Shown one piece after another: positions 39,179 to 48,245 of a DNA stretch of 64,000 bases. How positions within the stretch are numbered: position 1 is the first letter of the stretch; the number at the start of each line of letters is the position of its first letter. The translations under genes and the position numbers were made by a program. Source of the stretch: CAVZVZ01 sp963778895 (GTDB lineage: Bacteria; Actinomycetota; Acidimicrobiia; Acidimicrobiales; Acidimicrobilacustridaceae); contig CAVZVZ010000002.1 in the NCBI GenBank assembly GCA_963778895.1, forward strand, positions 310,001 to 374,000. The letters are read 5' to 3'. The notes under the pieces are model-generated. The model saw only the letters and a list, made by a program, of their open reading frames with translations, did no database searches and was not told the DNA's origin.

Positions 39179-40302
39179 CTCTGTCCAACGAAGAGATCAT
39201 CGGTCGCGAAGAGGTCAACGACCTCGAGGCGATCCTGTCGATCACCAACACGGATGTGGACGAGCAGATCCACGCGGTGAAGGACAACGCCGACGCCATC
39301 TTCACGTGGGACTACGAGAAGGGTCAGCGTCCGGCGCTCAACAAGCTCTACGAGAAGGCCAAGACCGCCCAGTGGAACGGCGAGACCGACCTCCCGTGGG
39401 AGACCGACGTCGACCAGGAACAGGTCGTCATCGCCAACGCGGCGCAGAACGGTCAGACCAACATCGACCTGGCCGGCACTTCCCTCGAGAAGTGGGGCGA
39501 CGACGAGTGGCTGCGGTTCGGGATCGAGTCACAGAACTGGACGCTGAGCCAGTTCATGCATGGCGAGCAGGGCGCGTTGCTGTGCACCGCGAAGATCGTC
39601 GAGACGGTTCCGTGGATCGACGCCAAGTACTACGCGTCGACCCAGGTGATGGACGAAGCTCGCCACGTCGAAGTCTTCGCCAAGTACCTCGACGACAAGC
39701 TCTCGGGCCACTATCCGATCAACGCGCACTTGAAGATGTTGCTCGACGACATCATCGAGGACTCGCGGTGGGACATGACCTATCTCGGCATGCAGATCAT
39801 GGTCGAGGGCCTCGCCCTCGCGGCCTTCGGCTTCATGCACCAGCTCACGACCGAGCCGCTGCTCAAGCAGCTGCTGCGCTACGTGATGGCCGACGAGGCT
39901 CGCCACGTCGCCTTCGGCGTCCTTTCGCTGAAGGAGTTCTACGAGGATCTGAGCGCGGGCGAGATCCGCGAGCGCCAGGAATTCGCGTTCGAAGCGGCGG
40001 TCCGCATGCGTGATCGCTTCCTGCAGCAAGAGGTGTGGGATCGCATGGGCGTACCCGTGCAAGAGGCCGTCTCGCTGATGATGCAGACCGATGAGCAGAA
40101 GGTCTTCCAGTCGATGCTCTTCTCGAAGATCGTCCCCAACTGCAAGAAGCTCGGCCTGCTCGATGCCGCCGACGGCTGGCTGCGGATGAAGTTCACCGAG
40201 TTGGGCGTCATCGCCTTCGAGGACTGGGCCGACACCGGCAGCGAGTACGACCAGTTCGCCATCGGCGAGCAGACCCCCAACGAGCAAGCCGCCTCCGCCT
40301 GA
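39175..40302 (+). CDS. Ferritin-like di-iron oxygenase-type protein
   Basis: A 375-residue helical protein with two Asp/Glu-Glu-x-x-His metal sites: QVMDEARHVEVFAKYL and VMADEARHVAFGVLSL, plus upstream Glu ligands in MHGEQGALL and IMVEGLALAAF. This is the ribonucleotide-reductase R2-like / AurF-type carboxylate-bridged di-iron arrangement, used for N-oxygenation, desaturation or hydroxylation. Sequence from 39500 to 40000 is strongly patterned and uninterrupted. The gene starts within the stop of TetR regulator 2 and is followed by a gap with a hairpin. I infer a regulated oxygenase; substrate and electron donor are not visible here. Confidence 0.85.
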   Translation: MTLSNEEIIGREEVNDLEAILSITNTDVDEQIHAVKDNADAIFTWDYEKGQRPALNKLYEKAKTAQWNGETDLPWETDVDQEQVVIANAAQNGQTNIDLAGTSLEKWGDDEWLRFGIESQNWTLSQFMHGEQGALLCTAKIVETVPWIDAKYYASTQVMDEARHVEVFAKYLDDKLSGHYPINAHLKMLLDDIIEDSRWDMTYLGMQIMVEGLALAAFGFMHQLTTEPLLKQLLRYVMADEARHVAFGVLSLKEFYEDLSAGEIRERQEFAFEAAVRMRDRFLQQEVWDRMGVPVQEAVSLMMQTDEQKVFQSMLFSKIVPNCKKLGLLDAADGWLRMKFTELGVIAFEDWADTGSEYDQFAIGEQTPNEQAASA

Positions 40303-40338
40303 TCGACGAGCTCGCGTAGGTGGGCCCTGCACGCCACG

Positions 40339-40377
40339 AGTCACGAAACCTCGCGCTCAGGGCCAGGTCTCGTGACT
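40339..40377. repeat. Long intergenic inverted repeat
   Basis: AGTCACGAAACCT (40339-40351) pairs with AGGTCTCGTGACT (40365-40377), 12 of 13 positions, loop CGCGCTCAGGGCC. It resembles the stem-loop at 48164-48222 in its loop. No T tract, so it may be a terminator of the di-iron operon or a repeat. Confidence 0.5.
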
Positions 40378-40427
40378 GGTGACGGTGACGCGGGCGCCGG
40401 ACCCAGACGGCGAGGCGCGCTGGTCAG

Positions 40428-40433
40428 TAGCCT
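40428..40433 (+). promoter_or_regulatory. -10 hexamer TAGCCT, leaderless start of the winged-helix gene
   Basis: TAGCCT ends 6 bases before ATG 40440; no Shine-Dalgarno. Confidence 0.5.
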
Positions 40434-40439
40434 TGGCGC

Positions 40440-41073
40440 ATGCCTTTCGCGTCGGAGCCCGACCTCCTGGTGCTCCTGGGGCTGCGGCTCCACGGGTTCG
40501 CGGAGGCCGATGCTCTGGCCGATCGACTGGGGATCGAGTTCGACGATGTGGTGAAACGCCTCGACGTGTTCGAGCGTGACGGCTTGGTCCGTCATCGACC
40601 CGGAGCGATGGGTGGGTGGACGCTGACGGCGTCCGGCCGGGCCGAGGGGGAGCGGCGAGCCGCCGCCGAGTTCGACGCGTCGGGTGCCCGTTCCGTCGTC
40701 GAGGACGCCTATCGGAGCCTTCTCGAACAAAATCCTGCGCTCTTGCACTTGTGCACGGATTGGCAGCTTCGCGGCGTCGCCGGCGAGAACACGCCCAACG
40801 ACCACCGCGACGAGGCGTACGATGCGGGCGTCATTGCTCGCTTGGTCGAGATCGACGCCGCGATCCAGTCGGTGTGTTGGGCGGCTGGCCGAGGCGCTCG
40901 AGCGATTCGGCGGTTACGGCGAACGTCTGGCCCACGCCGTCGATCAGGTGCAGGCCGGCGAAAAGGATTGGTTCACGAAGCCGACCATCGACTCGTATCA
41001 CACGGTCTGGTTCGAACTACACGAGAACTTGCTCGCAACGCTCGGTGTCGAGCGCGGGAAGGAGACGAGCTGA
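40440..41073 (+). CDS. Winged-helix (MarR-like) domain protein (one frameshift)
   Basis: The first 75 residues form a winged helix: LLVLLGLRLHGFAEADALADR, LDVFERDGLVRHR and GWTLTASGRAEGE, the usual order for MarR/PadR-type DNA-binding domains. The remaining 130 residues (LLHLCTDWQLRG, NDHRDEAYDAGVIARLVEID, WFTKPTIDSYHTVWFELHEN) are an unrecognised helical domain. A +1 step near 40882 is needed. Its stop overlaps the start of dapA (TGATG), yet it starts from its own promoter. Whether it binds DNA or regulates lysine synthesis is unknown; I do not recognise a described function. Confidence 0.7.
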
Positions 41074-41954
41074 TGGCACGATTCGGTTCGGTGATGACCG
41101 CCATGGTCACGCCGTTCGACGACAACGGTCGCGTCGACCTCGAGGGCACCGCCGGACTGGCGTCGTGGCTCGTCGAACAGGGCAACGACGCACTGGTGAT
41201 CACCGGCACCACCGGTGAAGCGAGCACCCTCACCGACGACGAGCAGATCGAGGTGTGGCAGGTCGTTCGTGCTGCGGTCGACGTTCCGCTGATCGCCGGT
41301 AGCGGCACGAACGACACCCGGCATGCCGCCGAGCTGACTGCGAAGGCCGACGCCGCCGGCATCGACGCGGTGCTCGTGGTGACGCCCTATTACAACCGGC
41401 CGTCGCAGGCGGGCCTCGAAGCCCACTTCCGTCACATCGCGGCTGCGACACGGCTGCCGGTGATGCTCTACGACATCCCGATCCGCACCGGGCGGAAGAT
41501 CTCGACCGAGCTGTTGCTCCGCTTGGTCAACGACGTGCCCAACATCTTCGCCGTGAAGGACGCGGCCGGCGATCCCGCCGAGTCGGCTCGTTTGATCGCC
41601 GAGGCGCCCGCCGACTTCGAGCTGTACAGCGGCGACAGCGCGCTCACCCTGCAGTTGCTGTCGGTCGGTGCGGTCGGGGTGATCGGTGTGTGCACGCACT
41701 GGGCGGCACGCGAGATGGGCGAGATGATCGCCGCGTACGAGAAAGGTGAGGTGCAGCGGGCGCGCGAGCTGAACGCACGGCTGATCGAGAGCTACGACTT
41801 CGAAAGCGGCGACCTCAACCCGAACCCGGTACCCGCCAAGGCGATGTTGCGTGTTCTCGGCCAGCCGGCCGGTCAGTGCCGGCTCCCGATGGGACCCACC
41901 CCCGATGGGCTCGAGGACCGAGCGCGCGAAGTCCTGAAGAACCTGCATGGCTGA
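41073..41954 (+). CDS. dapA: 4-hydroxy-tetrahydrodipicolinate synthase
   Basis: Condenses pyruvate with aspartate semialdehyde, first step to lysine and diaminopimelate. TIM barrel with VITGTTGEASTLTDDE (substrate-binding Thr-Thr), VTPYYNRPSQ with the relay Tyr, LYDIPIRTGRKIS, and the Schiff-base Lys in FAVKDAAGDP. 293 residues, uninterrupted. Start ATG 41073 has GGAAGGAG upstream. Ends within the start of rnj (8-base overlap), the standard dapA-rnj operon of actinobacteria. Confidence 0.95.
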   Translation: MARFGSVMTAMVTPFDDNGRVDLEGTAGLASWLVEQGNDALVITGTTGEASTLTDDEQIEVWQVVRAAVDVPLIAGSGTNDTRHAAELTAKADAAGIDAVLVVTPYYNRPSQAGLEAHFRHIAAATRLPVMLYDIPIRTGRKISTELLLRLVNDVPNIFAVKDAAGDPAESARLIAEAPADFELYSGDSALTLQLLSVGAVGVIGVCTHWAAREMGEMIAAYEKGEVQRARELNARLIESYDFESGDLNPNPVPAKAMLRVLGQPAGQCRLPMGPTPDGLEDRAREVLKNLHG

Positions 41955-43611
41955 CTCCGTAAAGATCACGTTCCTCGGCGGGCTCGGGGAGATCGGGCGC
42001 AACTGCGCCTGCATCGAGGTCGACGGCTCGATCATCTTGCTCGACTGCGGGCTGATGTTCCCCGACCTCGAGATGCTCGGCATCGACTTGGTGTTGCCCG
42101 ACTTCTCGTATCTGCACGAGAACGCCGACCGCATCGCCGGTTGCATCGTGACCCACGGCCACGACGACCACGTCGGCGGGCTCGCGTTCCTGCTTCGTGA
42201 GCTTTCCTTCCCGATTTACGGATCGGCGCTGACGCTCGGGCTCGCGAGCAACCGCATCGGCGAGGCCGGTCTCCTCGATCGCACCGAGCTGATCACGGTG
42301 ACCGACGGCGAACGCCGCCGGATCGGACCGATCGATGTCGAGTTCATACCCGTCACGCACTCGGTGCCGCATGGTTTCGCCACCGCGTTCCACACCCCGC
42401 AGGGTGTGATCCTGCACTCCGGCGACTGGAAGCTCGATCTCACGCCCGTCGACGGGCGACTCACCGATCTCGGTCGCATCGGCGCGATTGCGCACGACGA
42501 CGGCATCCGTTTGTTGCTGTCGGACAGCACGAACGCGGAAGAGCACGGGTATTCGCAGTCCGAGTCGGCAGTCGGTCAGGTGCTGTACGACTTGTTCCAC
42601 GAGTACGAGGGCCAGCGCATCATCACGACGTGCTTTGCGTCGCACATCCACCGTGTGCAACAGATCGCCGACGCGGCCATCGCCTTCGGCCGCACGGTCG
42701 CCACCATGGGGTTGTCGATGCGCAAGAACGTGCGTCTCGCTCGCGAGATGGGCCTGTTGCACATCCCCGATTCCAAGCTGCGCGACATCGAGGACGTCGC
42801 CGATCTCGATCCGGCCAAGGTGTGCGTGATCAGCACGGGGTCGCAGGGCGAGCCCATGTCGGCCCTCGCCTTGTTGGCGTCGAGCGAGAACCGGTGGTTG
42901 CGGGTCGGGCGGGGCGACGTGGTGATCATGAGCTCGCACCCGATCCCCGGGAACGAAGCCAACGTGTCGAGGGTGATCGACGGTTTGGTTCGCTTGGGCG
43001 CCGAGGTCGTGCATTCGGGCATCTCCGACGTGCACGCCACCGGTCACGCCAAGCAGGAAGAGCTCAAGACGCTGTTGTCGATCGCACGCCCCGAATTCTT
43101 CACCCCGGTGCACGGGGAGTATCGCCATCTCGTCGCCCATGCTCGGTTGGCCGACATCATGGGAGTGGCCGAGGGTGGCGTGTTCGTGTGCGAGGACGGC
43201 GATCAACTCGTGCTCGAGGACGACGGCGTGAAGCGTCTGGTCGACGAAGTGCCGGCCGGCTTCCTGTACGTCGACGGCATCATCGGCGATGTGGGCGCAG
43301 GAGTGTTGCGAGACCGACGCGTGCTCGCGGAAGAGGGTGTGGTGGTGGTCGTCGTCGCCATCGACATGCGCAGCGGTGCGGTCATCACCGGGCCCGAGAT
43401 CATCACGCGGGGTTGGGTGTACGCCCCCGAGGCCGAGGATCTGCTCGACCAGTGTGCCGAGGCCGTCCGCGACTCGATCAAGGAGACGTTCGCCCACGGG
43501 GGTGTCGACATCGAGACCCTCCAGCGCAAGGTGCGACGTGCTGCCGGCAAGTTCGTCAACGAGCAGACCAAACGTCGGCCCATGATCGTGCCCGTGGTCA
43601 TGGAGGCGTGA
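41947..43611 (+). CDS. rnj: Ribonuclease J
   Basis: Metallo-beta-lactamase-fold ribonuclease with 5'-to-3' exo- and endonuclease activity. Zinc motif THGHDDHVGG, further metal ligands in VTHSVPHGFA and LHSGDWKLD; the beta-CASP domain holds LLSDSTNAEEHGYSQSE; later blocks TTCFASHIHRVQQIAD and the fold-closing FTPVHGEYRHL. 554 residues, uninterrupted. Overlaps dapA and is therefore coupled to it. Together with PNPase in this window it covers the main exonucleolytic RNA decay. Confidence 0.95.
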   Translation: MADSVKITFLGGLGEIGRNCACIEVDGSIILLDCGLMFPDLEMLGIDLVLPDFSYLHENADRIAGCIVTHGHDDHVGGLAFLLRELSFPIYGSALTLGLASNRIGEAGLLDRTELITVTDGERRRIGPIDVEFIPVTHSVPHGFATAFHTPQGVILHSGDWKLDLTPVDGRLTDLGRIGAIAHDDGIRLLLSDSTNAEEHGYSQSESAVGQVLYDLFHEYEGQRIITTCFASHIHRVQQIADAAIAFGRTVATMGLSMRKNVRLAREMGLLHIPDSKLRDIEDVADLDPAKVCVISTGSQGEPMSALALLASSENRWLRVGRGDVVIMSSHPIPGNEANVSRVIDGLVRLGAEVVHSGISDVHATGHAKQEELKTLLSIARPEFFTPVHGEYRHLVAHARLADIMGVAEGGVFVCEDGDQLVLEDDGVKRLVDEVPAGFLYVDGIIGDVGAGVLRDRRVLAEEGVVVVVVAIDMRSGAVITGPEIITRGWVYAPEAEDLLDQCAEAVRDSIKETFAHGGVDIETLQRKVRRAAGKFVNEQTKRRPMIVPVVMEA

Positions 43612-43635
43612 GCCGACCAGTGTGATGGAGGCCTG

Positions 43636-44398
43636 ATGTCGATCGGAACCTGTCGTGACACGGCAAGTGCAGCTGCTCGCGCCTGACCACAGCGTCCACG
43701 GGGTTGGCCGGAACCATTCCGGACTCGCCGGGCGGAAGCAACGAGCACTACTCGAGGCCCAGGGCCTGCAGCGGGATTCGAGAATGCTCGAGATCGGGTG
43801 TGGGATCGGTCAGTTGGCGTATGAACTAGCGGACTATCTGGTCGATGGCACGTACACGGGATTCGATGTCAGCGAATCGGCGATCTCGTGGCTCGACGAG
43901 CATTACCAGCCGGTGCTGCCGAACTTCAGTTTCGACCTGGTCGCCGTGAACAACGCCCGCTATGCACCTGACGGTGCCATCGATCCCAACGTGGCGCGCT
44001 TCCCCTACGACGACGGGGTCTTCGATTTTGCCGCGGCCTTCTCGGTGTTCACCCACATGGAATTGCCCGAGATCACTCATTACCTGACGGAGTTGCGACG
44101 GGTGCTCGAGCCTTCGGCGCGGGCCGTCGTCACGTTCTTCGCTTTCAGTCCGCGCGATACCGATCCCATTCTGGACGCCGAGCGCCCGTTCGTTTCGATC
44201 GGCAGGGGCCGATGGACGATCTCGCCGGAGCTCCCGGAAAAGGGGATCGGGTTCGATGAGCCGCGCATCATCGACGCGGTCACCACGGCCGGGTTCGAAG
44301 TCGTCACGACGCACGAGGGCGGATGGCACCACACCGGTGCCAGTCGGCGAGCGGCGCCCCTCGGACAAGACGCCTTTGTGCTTGCGCCTCTGGGGTAG
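43636..44398 (+). CDS. Class I SAM-dependent methyltransferase
   Basis: A 7-strand methyltransferase fold: SAM loop MLEIGCGIGQLAYELAD, then GFDVSESAISWLDEH (acidic end of strand 2), and FDFAAAFSVFTHMELPE with ITHYLTELRRVLEPSAR. Substrate unknown. The uninterrupted frame begins at GTG 43655, but GGAGG 5 bases before ATG 43636 is a strong ribosome site; starting there needs a +1 step near 43655 (MSIGTCR-TRQVQLLAPDHSV). The two options differ by six residues. It sits between rnj and bioB on the same strand and may belong to neither operon. Confidence 0.75.
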
Positions 44399-44401
44399 CA
44401 G

Positions 44402-44407
44402 TACATT
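44402..44407 (+). promoter_or_regulatory. -10 hexamer TACATT, leaderless start of bioB
   Basis: TACATT ends 8 bases before GTG 44416; no Shine-Dalgarno. Confidence 0.45.
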
Positions 44408-44415
44408 CTCTCCCC

Positions 44416-45420
44416 GTGCTCGACACCCGATCCCTGATCACCGAAGCCGGCGACGCGCTCCTCGACCGCCGTGAGCAGCTGACGCTCGACCAGCTCGCCG
44501 GCCTGGCCGCTCTGCCGGCCAGCGCCGTTCCGTCGCTCGCCGCGCTTGCGCACGAGGTCCGCCTGGCGTGGTGTGGCCCCGAGGTCGAGGTCGAGGGGAT
44601 CCTGTCGGCCAAGACCGGTGGTTGCCCCGAGGATTGTCACTTCTGCAGCCAGTCCTCCCAGTTCGAGACCCAGGTGCTGGCGACGCCCTTCCTCGACACC
44701 GACGAGGTGCTGCGCGCGGCCGAGGAGACGGCGCGTCTGGGAGCATCGGAGTTCTGCATCGTGCTCGCCGTGCGCGGCCCGGACGAACGCACGATGAAGC
44801 GACTGCTCGAGTTGGTGCCGATGGTTCGCGATCGCGTCGGCCTCAACGTGGCGGTGAGCGCGGGCATCCTCGACGATGGCAAGGCGCAGCGCCTGGCCGC
44901 CGGGGGCGTGCACCGCTACAACCACAATCTCGAGACCGCGCAGTCGTTCTTCCCGAAGATCGTCACCACGCATACCTGGGACGAGCGCTTCGAGACCTGT
45001 GAGCTCGTTCGGCGGCACGGCATGGAGCTGTGCTGTGGCGTGTTGCTCGGCATGGGTGAATCGGTCGACCAGCGCGTGGAGTTGATCGGACAACTGCGCG
45101 CCGTCGAGCCCGCCGAGGTCCCGATCAACTTCCTCAACCCGCGTCCGGGCACGCCGCTCGGCGATCGGGCGTTGATCGAGCCGCTCGAGGCGCTGCGTTG
45201 GATTGCGCTGTTCCGTCTCGGGTTGCCGTCGGTGATCCTGCGGTACGCGGGTGGGCGAGAGGTGACCCTTCGCGACCTGCAGGCGATGGGCATGACGGCG
45301 GGGATCAACGCCCTGATCGTCGGCAACTACCTCACGACGCTCGGTCGCTCACCGGAGGACGATCTGCAGATGCTCGACGATCTCCACATGCCGATCGGTG
45401 TGCTGAGCAAGGTCATCTGA
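44416..45420 (+). CDS. bioB: Biotin synthase
   Basis: Radical-SAM enzyme inserting sulfur into dethiobiotin. Cluster motif Cys-x3-Cys-x2-Cys is in KTGGCPEDCHFCSQSS; YNHNLETAQSFF, CCGVLLGMGES, the [2Fe-2S] region and NFLNPRPGTPLG follow, with the final TAGINALIVGNYLTT. 334 residues, uninterrupted. Start GTG 44416 chosen from the -10 element. Directly followed by a small Cys-rich gene; no other bio genes are in the window. Confidence 0.95.
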   Translation: MLDTRSLITEAGDALLDRREQLTLDQLAGLAALPASAVPSLAALAHEVRLAWCGPEVEVEGILSAKTGGCPEDCHFCSQSSQFETQVLATPFLDTDEVLRAAEETARLGASEFCIVLAVRGPDERTMKRLLELVPMVRDRVGLNVAVSAGILDDGKAQRLAAGGVHRYNHNLETAQSFFPKIVTTHTWDERFETCELVRRHGMELCCGVLLGMGESVDQRVELIGQLRAVEPAEVPINFLNPRPGTPLGDRALIEPLEALRWIALFRLGLPSVILRYAGGREVTLRDLQAMGMTAGINALIVGNYLTTLGRSPEDDLQMLDDLHMPIGVLSKVI

Positions 45421-45431
45421 GGCTCGCGCCG

Positions 45432-45605
45432 GTGCCCGACCCGTTCTGTCGCTGGTGCGGTCGGGGCGCGGAGGTATGTGACGGATCCTGCCGGCGAGAG
45501 CTCGACCCCCCACGCGCGTGCCCGCAATGCGGCCGCCGACTGCGCGTGGTGGTGATCCCCACCGGGTTCGAGGCCTCCTGCCGGGACCACGGCCCTATCG
45601 CCTGA
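45432..45605 (+). CDS. bsaP: BsaP-like biotin synthase auxiliary protein
   Basis: A 57-residue protein with many cysteines: CRWCG, VCDGSC, ACPQCGRRLRVVVIPTGFEA then SCRDHG. The Cys-x-x-Cys-Gly-Arg-Arg ... Cys-x-x-His-Gly end resembles the actinobacterial biotin synthase auxiliary protein (BsaP), a small iron-sulfur protein encoded next to bioB and required for BioB activity in mycobacteria. Start GTG 45432 is 11 bases after bioB; no separate promoter is seen, so it is an operon partner. The assignment rests on motif and position; without a search an unrelated zinc ribbon cannot be ruled out. Confidence 0.6.
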   Translation: MPDPFCRWCGRGAEVCDGSCRRELDPPRACPQCGRRLRVVVIPTGFEASCRDHGPIA

Positions 45606-45637
45606 ACCTCGCCCACGCGGCGGGTGTGGGCCGGCGA

Positions 45638-45643
45638 TACGGT
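45638..45643 (+). promoter_or_regulatory. -10 hexamer TACGGT, leaderless start of ftsK
   Basis: TACGGT ends 5 bases before GTG 45649, supporting that start over the in-frame GTG 45685. Confidence 0.45.
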
Positions 45644-45648
45644 CCTCT

Positions 45649-48159
45649 GTGGCTGGTGGGGCTGCTGTTAGCGTTGTTGGCATTGTGAAAACAAAGAGTC
45701 GTACCTCCGCGCCGAAAAAACGATCGAGCACCAGCTCGTCGCGTCGACGCACCCCGAACCGCGCCAAGAGCCGGAATCACACCAAGAGTTCTGCGCCGGC
45801 ATGGTGGCGCCAGGCCTTCGATGGCCACGGCCACGACGTGTGGGGTGTGTTGTGCATCGCGACGGGACTCGTCGCCGGTCTCGGCATCTACGCCGACGCC
45901 GCCGGACCGGTCGGAGAGGCCATCGCCGGCGGGATCGGCGTGATCGTGGGTCGGCTCGTCTTCTTGGTGCCTCCCGCGTTGCTCATCATCGGCGGTCTGC
46001 TGGTGCGCGGGCCCCGCGAGGAAGGTGCGCCGCGATCGGCCAAGCCGATCCTCGGCGCGGTCTTCGTGTTGATGGCCGCTACCGGTTTGTTGCACCTGCT
46101 CGGCGACAAGCCGGCGTGGGATGCCGGCTCGCAGGCCTTGATCGATGCCGGTGGCTATCTCGGCGTCGCCGTCGGCGGGTCACTGCAACAAGTGCTCGGC
46201 GTGTGGGGGAGCGGGTTCGTGCTGCTCGCCCTGCTCGTGATCGGGATGGTGTTGCTCACCGGCACCACGGTGCGAACGGTGACGGGCCGAGCGGGCACCG
46301 CTGTTCGTGCGGTCGGCGCTTGGTTCAGCGGGCTGTTCGAAGGCCTCTTCCGGATCGGTGGGCACGAACCCAGCTCGGAAGAGACGATCGACCTGCGCGA
46401 TGAGCCGGCTGACGAACCGAAGAAGCGCCGCCGCCGCAAGGGTGCCAAGGACGAGCCGGGCGATACCGACGATGCCGTCCCGGCTCTCGCCGAGCCTGCA
46501 GTCGTGATAGCCGGCTCCGAGTTGTTCGACCAAGGCGAACCTGCCGTCGACACCATCGAGCCACCGGCCGAAGAGATGCACAACAACACCGACAGCGACG
46601 CCTTCGGTCGCCCGGTCGAGGACGAAGACGTCGACCCGGCCGACACCGAACAGCTCGCCATCGATCTCGGCCCCGCGGCCGAGCGCCCGGTGTGGAAGCT
46701 GCCCGGCCGCAAGCTGCTCGATCGCAGTGAGGTGCAAGAGGTCGATCGCCAGCTGGTCGAGGAGAAGGGCCGCGCCCTCGAGAGCGCGCTCGCTGAGCAC
46801 GGGGTCGAGACCCGTTTGGTCGGTATGGTCGTCGGCCCGACGGTGACCCGCTACGAGCTCGAGCTCGGGCCGGGCGTGAAGGTCGCTCGCGTCACGAGCC
46901 TTCACAAGGACATCGCTTACGCCATGGCCTCGCCCGACGTGCGCATCCTGGCGCCTATCCCCGGCCGTCAGGCCATCGGTGTCGAGGTTCCCAACGTCAA
47001 GCGCCAAGTGGTTGCGCTCGGCGACATCTTGTCCTCGGAGGAAGCGCGCAAGGCCAAGCACCCGCTCGAGGTGGCGATCGGTCGGGACATCAACGGGCGC
47101 GCCGTGATGGCCAACTTGGCGCGCATGCCGCACATCCTGATCGCCGGTGCCACGGGTGCGGGCAAGTCGTCGTGCATCAACTCGCTCGTGACGTCGATCC
47201 TCATGCGGTCGACCCCCGATCAGGTGCGCATGATCCTGGTCGACCCGAAGCGGGTGGAGCTCGGTCAGTACAACCGCTTGCCTCATCTCCTGACGCAGGT
47301 GGTGACCAATCCCAAGAAGGCCGCCAACGCGTTGAGTTGGGCGGTCCGCGAGATGGAGCGGCGCTACGACCTGTTGTCCGAGGTCGGCTTCCGTGACATC
47401 GACGGCTACAACGCCGCATTCGATCGTGGCGATCTCCGCGATGACCCGACGAGCGGTCAGACCTTCGAGCGCCTGCCGTTCATCTTGATCGTGGTCGACG
47501 AGCTCAACGACCTGATGATGGTCGCGGCGCGGGACGTCGAGGAATCGATCTGTCGCATCGCGCAGATGGCGCGCGCCGTGGGCATCCACTTGGTCATCGC
47601 CACGCAGCGCCCATCGGTCAACGTCATCACCGGTGTCATCAAGGCGAACATTCCGTCGCGACTCGCGTTCGCGGTGTCGAGCCTCGCTGACAGCCGGGTC
47701 ATCCTCGACCAGGGCGGCGCCGAACGTCTGGTCGGCCAGGGCGACATGTTGTTGCTCGGCGCCTCGTCGAGCGTGCCCCAGCGCATCCAGGGTGCGTGGG
47801 TGACCGAGAAGGAGGTGCGCAGCGTCGTGGGCGCGTGGCTGCGCCAGGCGCCCAACGTGGCGTTCGACGACACGGTGCAGGGCACCGACGACGGACCGGC
47901 GGGCGCGGGTGGCCCGATGGGCGGCAGCGGCGACGGTGACGACGACGATCTCGTGATGCAGGCCATGGAGCTGATCGTGCGCTCACAGCTCGGCTCGACG
48001 TCGATGCTGCAACGCAAGCTGCGCGTCGGCTTCGCGCGAGCGGGTCGCCTGATGGACCTGCTCGAACAGCGCGGGGTCGTGGGACCGTCCGAGGGTTCCA
48101 AGGCCCGGGCTGTACTCATGACCCCCGAGGAGCTCGACGAGGTCCTCGCCTCACGCTGA
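45649..48159 (+). CDS. ftsK: DNA translocase FtsK/SpoIIIE
   Basis: Pumps chromosomal DNA through the division septum. A basic N-terminal segment is followed by four membrane helices (about residues 55-210), an acidic linker, then the motor: Walker A HILIAGATGAGKSSCINSLV, DPKRVELGQYN, Walker B FILIVVDELNDLMM, TQRPSVNVITGVIKANIP and DQGGAERLVGQGDMLLLG. The C-terminal winged-helix gamma domain starts LVMQAMELIVRSQ and contains LQRKLRVGFARAGRLMDLLE. 836 residues, uninterrupted. Preferred start GTG 45649; GTG 45685 would still keep all domains. Confidence 0.95.
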   Translation: MAGGAAVSVVGIVKTKSRTSAPKKRSSTSSSRRRTPNRAKSRNHTKSSAPAWWRQAFDGHGHDVWGVLCIATGLVAGLGIYADAAGPVGEAIAGGIGVIVGRLVFLVPPALLIIGGLLVRGPREEGAPRSAKPILGAVFVLMAATGLLHLLGDKPAWDAGSQALIDAGGYLGVAVGGSLQQVLGVWGSGFVLLALLVIGMVLLTGTTVRTVTGRAGTAVRAVGAWFSGLFEGLFRIGGHEPSSEETIDLRDEPADEPKKRRRRKGAKDEPGDTDDAVPALAEPAVVIAGSELFDQGEPAVDTIEPPAEEMHNNTDSDAFGRPVEDEDVDPADTEQLAIDLGPAAERPVWKLPGRKLLDRSEVQEVDRQLVEEKGRALESALAEHGVETRLVGMVVGPTVTRYELELGPGVKVARVTSLHKDIAYAMASPDVRILAPIPGRQAIGVEVPNVKRQVVALGDILSSEEARKAKHPLEVAIGRDINGRAVMANLARMPHILIAGATGAGKSSCINSLVTSILMRSTPDQVRMILVDPKRVELGQYNRLPHLLTQVVTNPKKAANALSWAVREMERRYDLLSEVGFRDIDGYNAAFDRGDLRDDPTSGQTFERLPFILIVVDELNDLMMVAARDVEESICRIAQMARAVGIHLVIATQRPSVNVITGVIKANIPSRLAFAVSSLADSRVILDQGGAERLVGQGDMLLLGASSSVPQRIQGAWVTEKEVRSVVGAWLRQAPNVAFDDTVQGTDDGPAGAGGPMGGSGDGDDDDLVMQAMELIVRSQLGSTSMLQRKLRVGFARAGRLMDLLEQRGVVGPSEGSKARAVLMTPEELDEVLASR

Positions 48160-48163
48160 CCGC

Positions 48164-48222
48164 CCCGCTGCGAACTGGCTGTGAAGTCCGCGTCAGGGCG
48201 CGCACTTCACAGCCAGAGCGGG
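48164..48222. repeat. Long perfect intergenic stem-loop
   Basis: CTGGCTGTGAAGT (48175-48187) and ACTTCACAGCCAG (48204-48216) are perfect 13-base arms; outside them CCCGCT (48164-48169) pairs with AGCGGG (48217-48222), and inside CGCG pairs with CGCG around a TCAGGG loop. Lies 5 bases after ftsK. No T tract. Likely terminator or repeat. Confidence 0.6.
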
Positions 48223-48245
48223 TGGGAGCGTGGTAGGAACCGGGC

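Noticed and set aside
41815..43497. A 560-codon minus-strand frame opposite rnj
   Set aside because: Shadow of RNase J codon usage; amino acid composition is atypical and no motifs are present.
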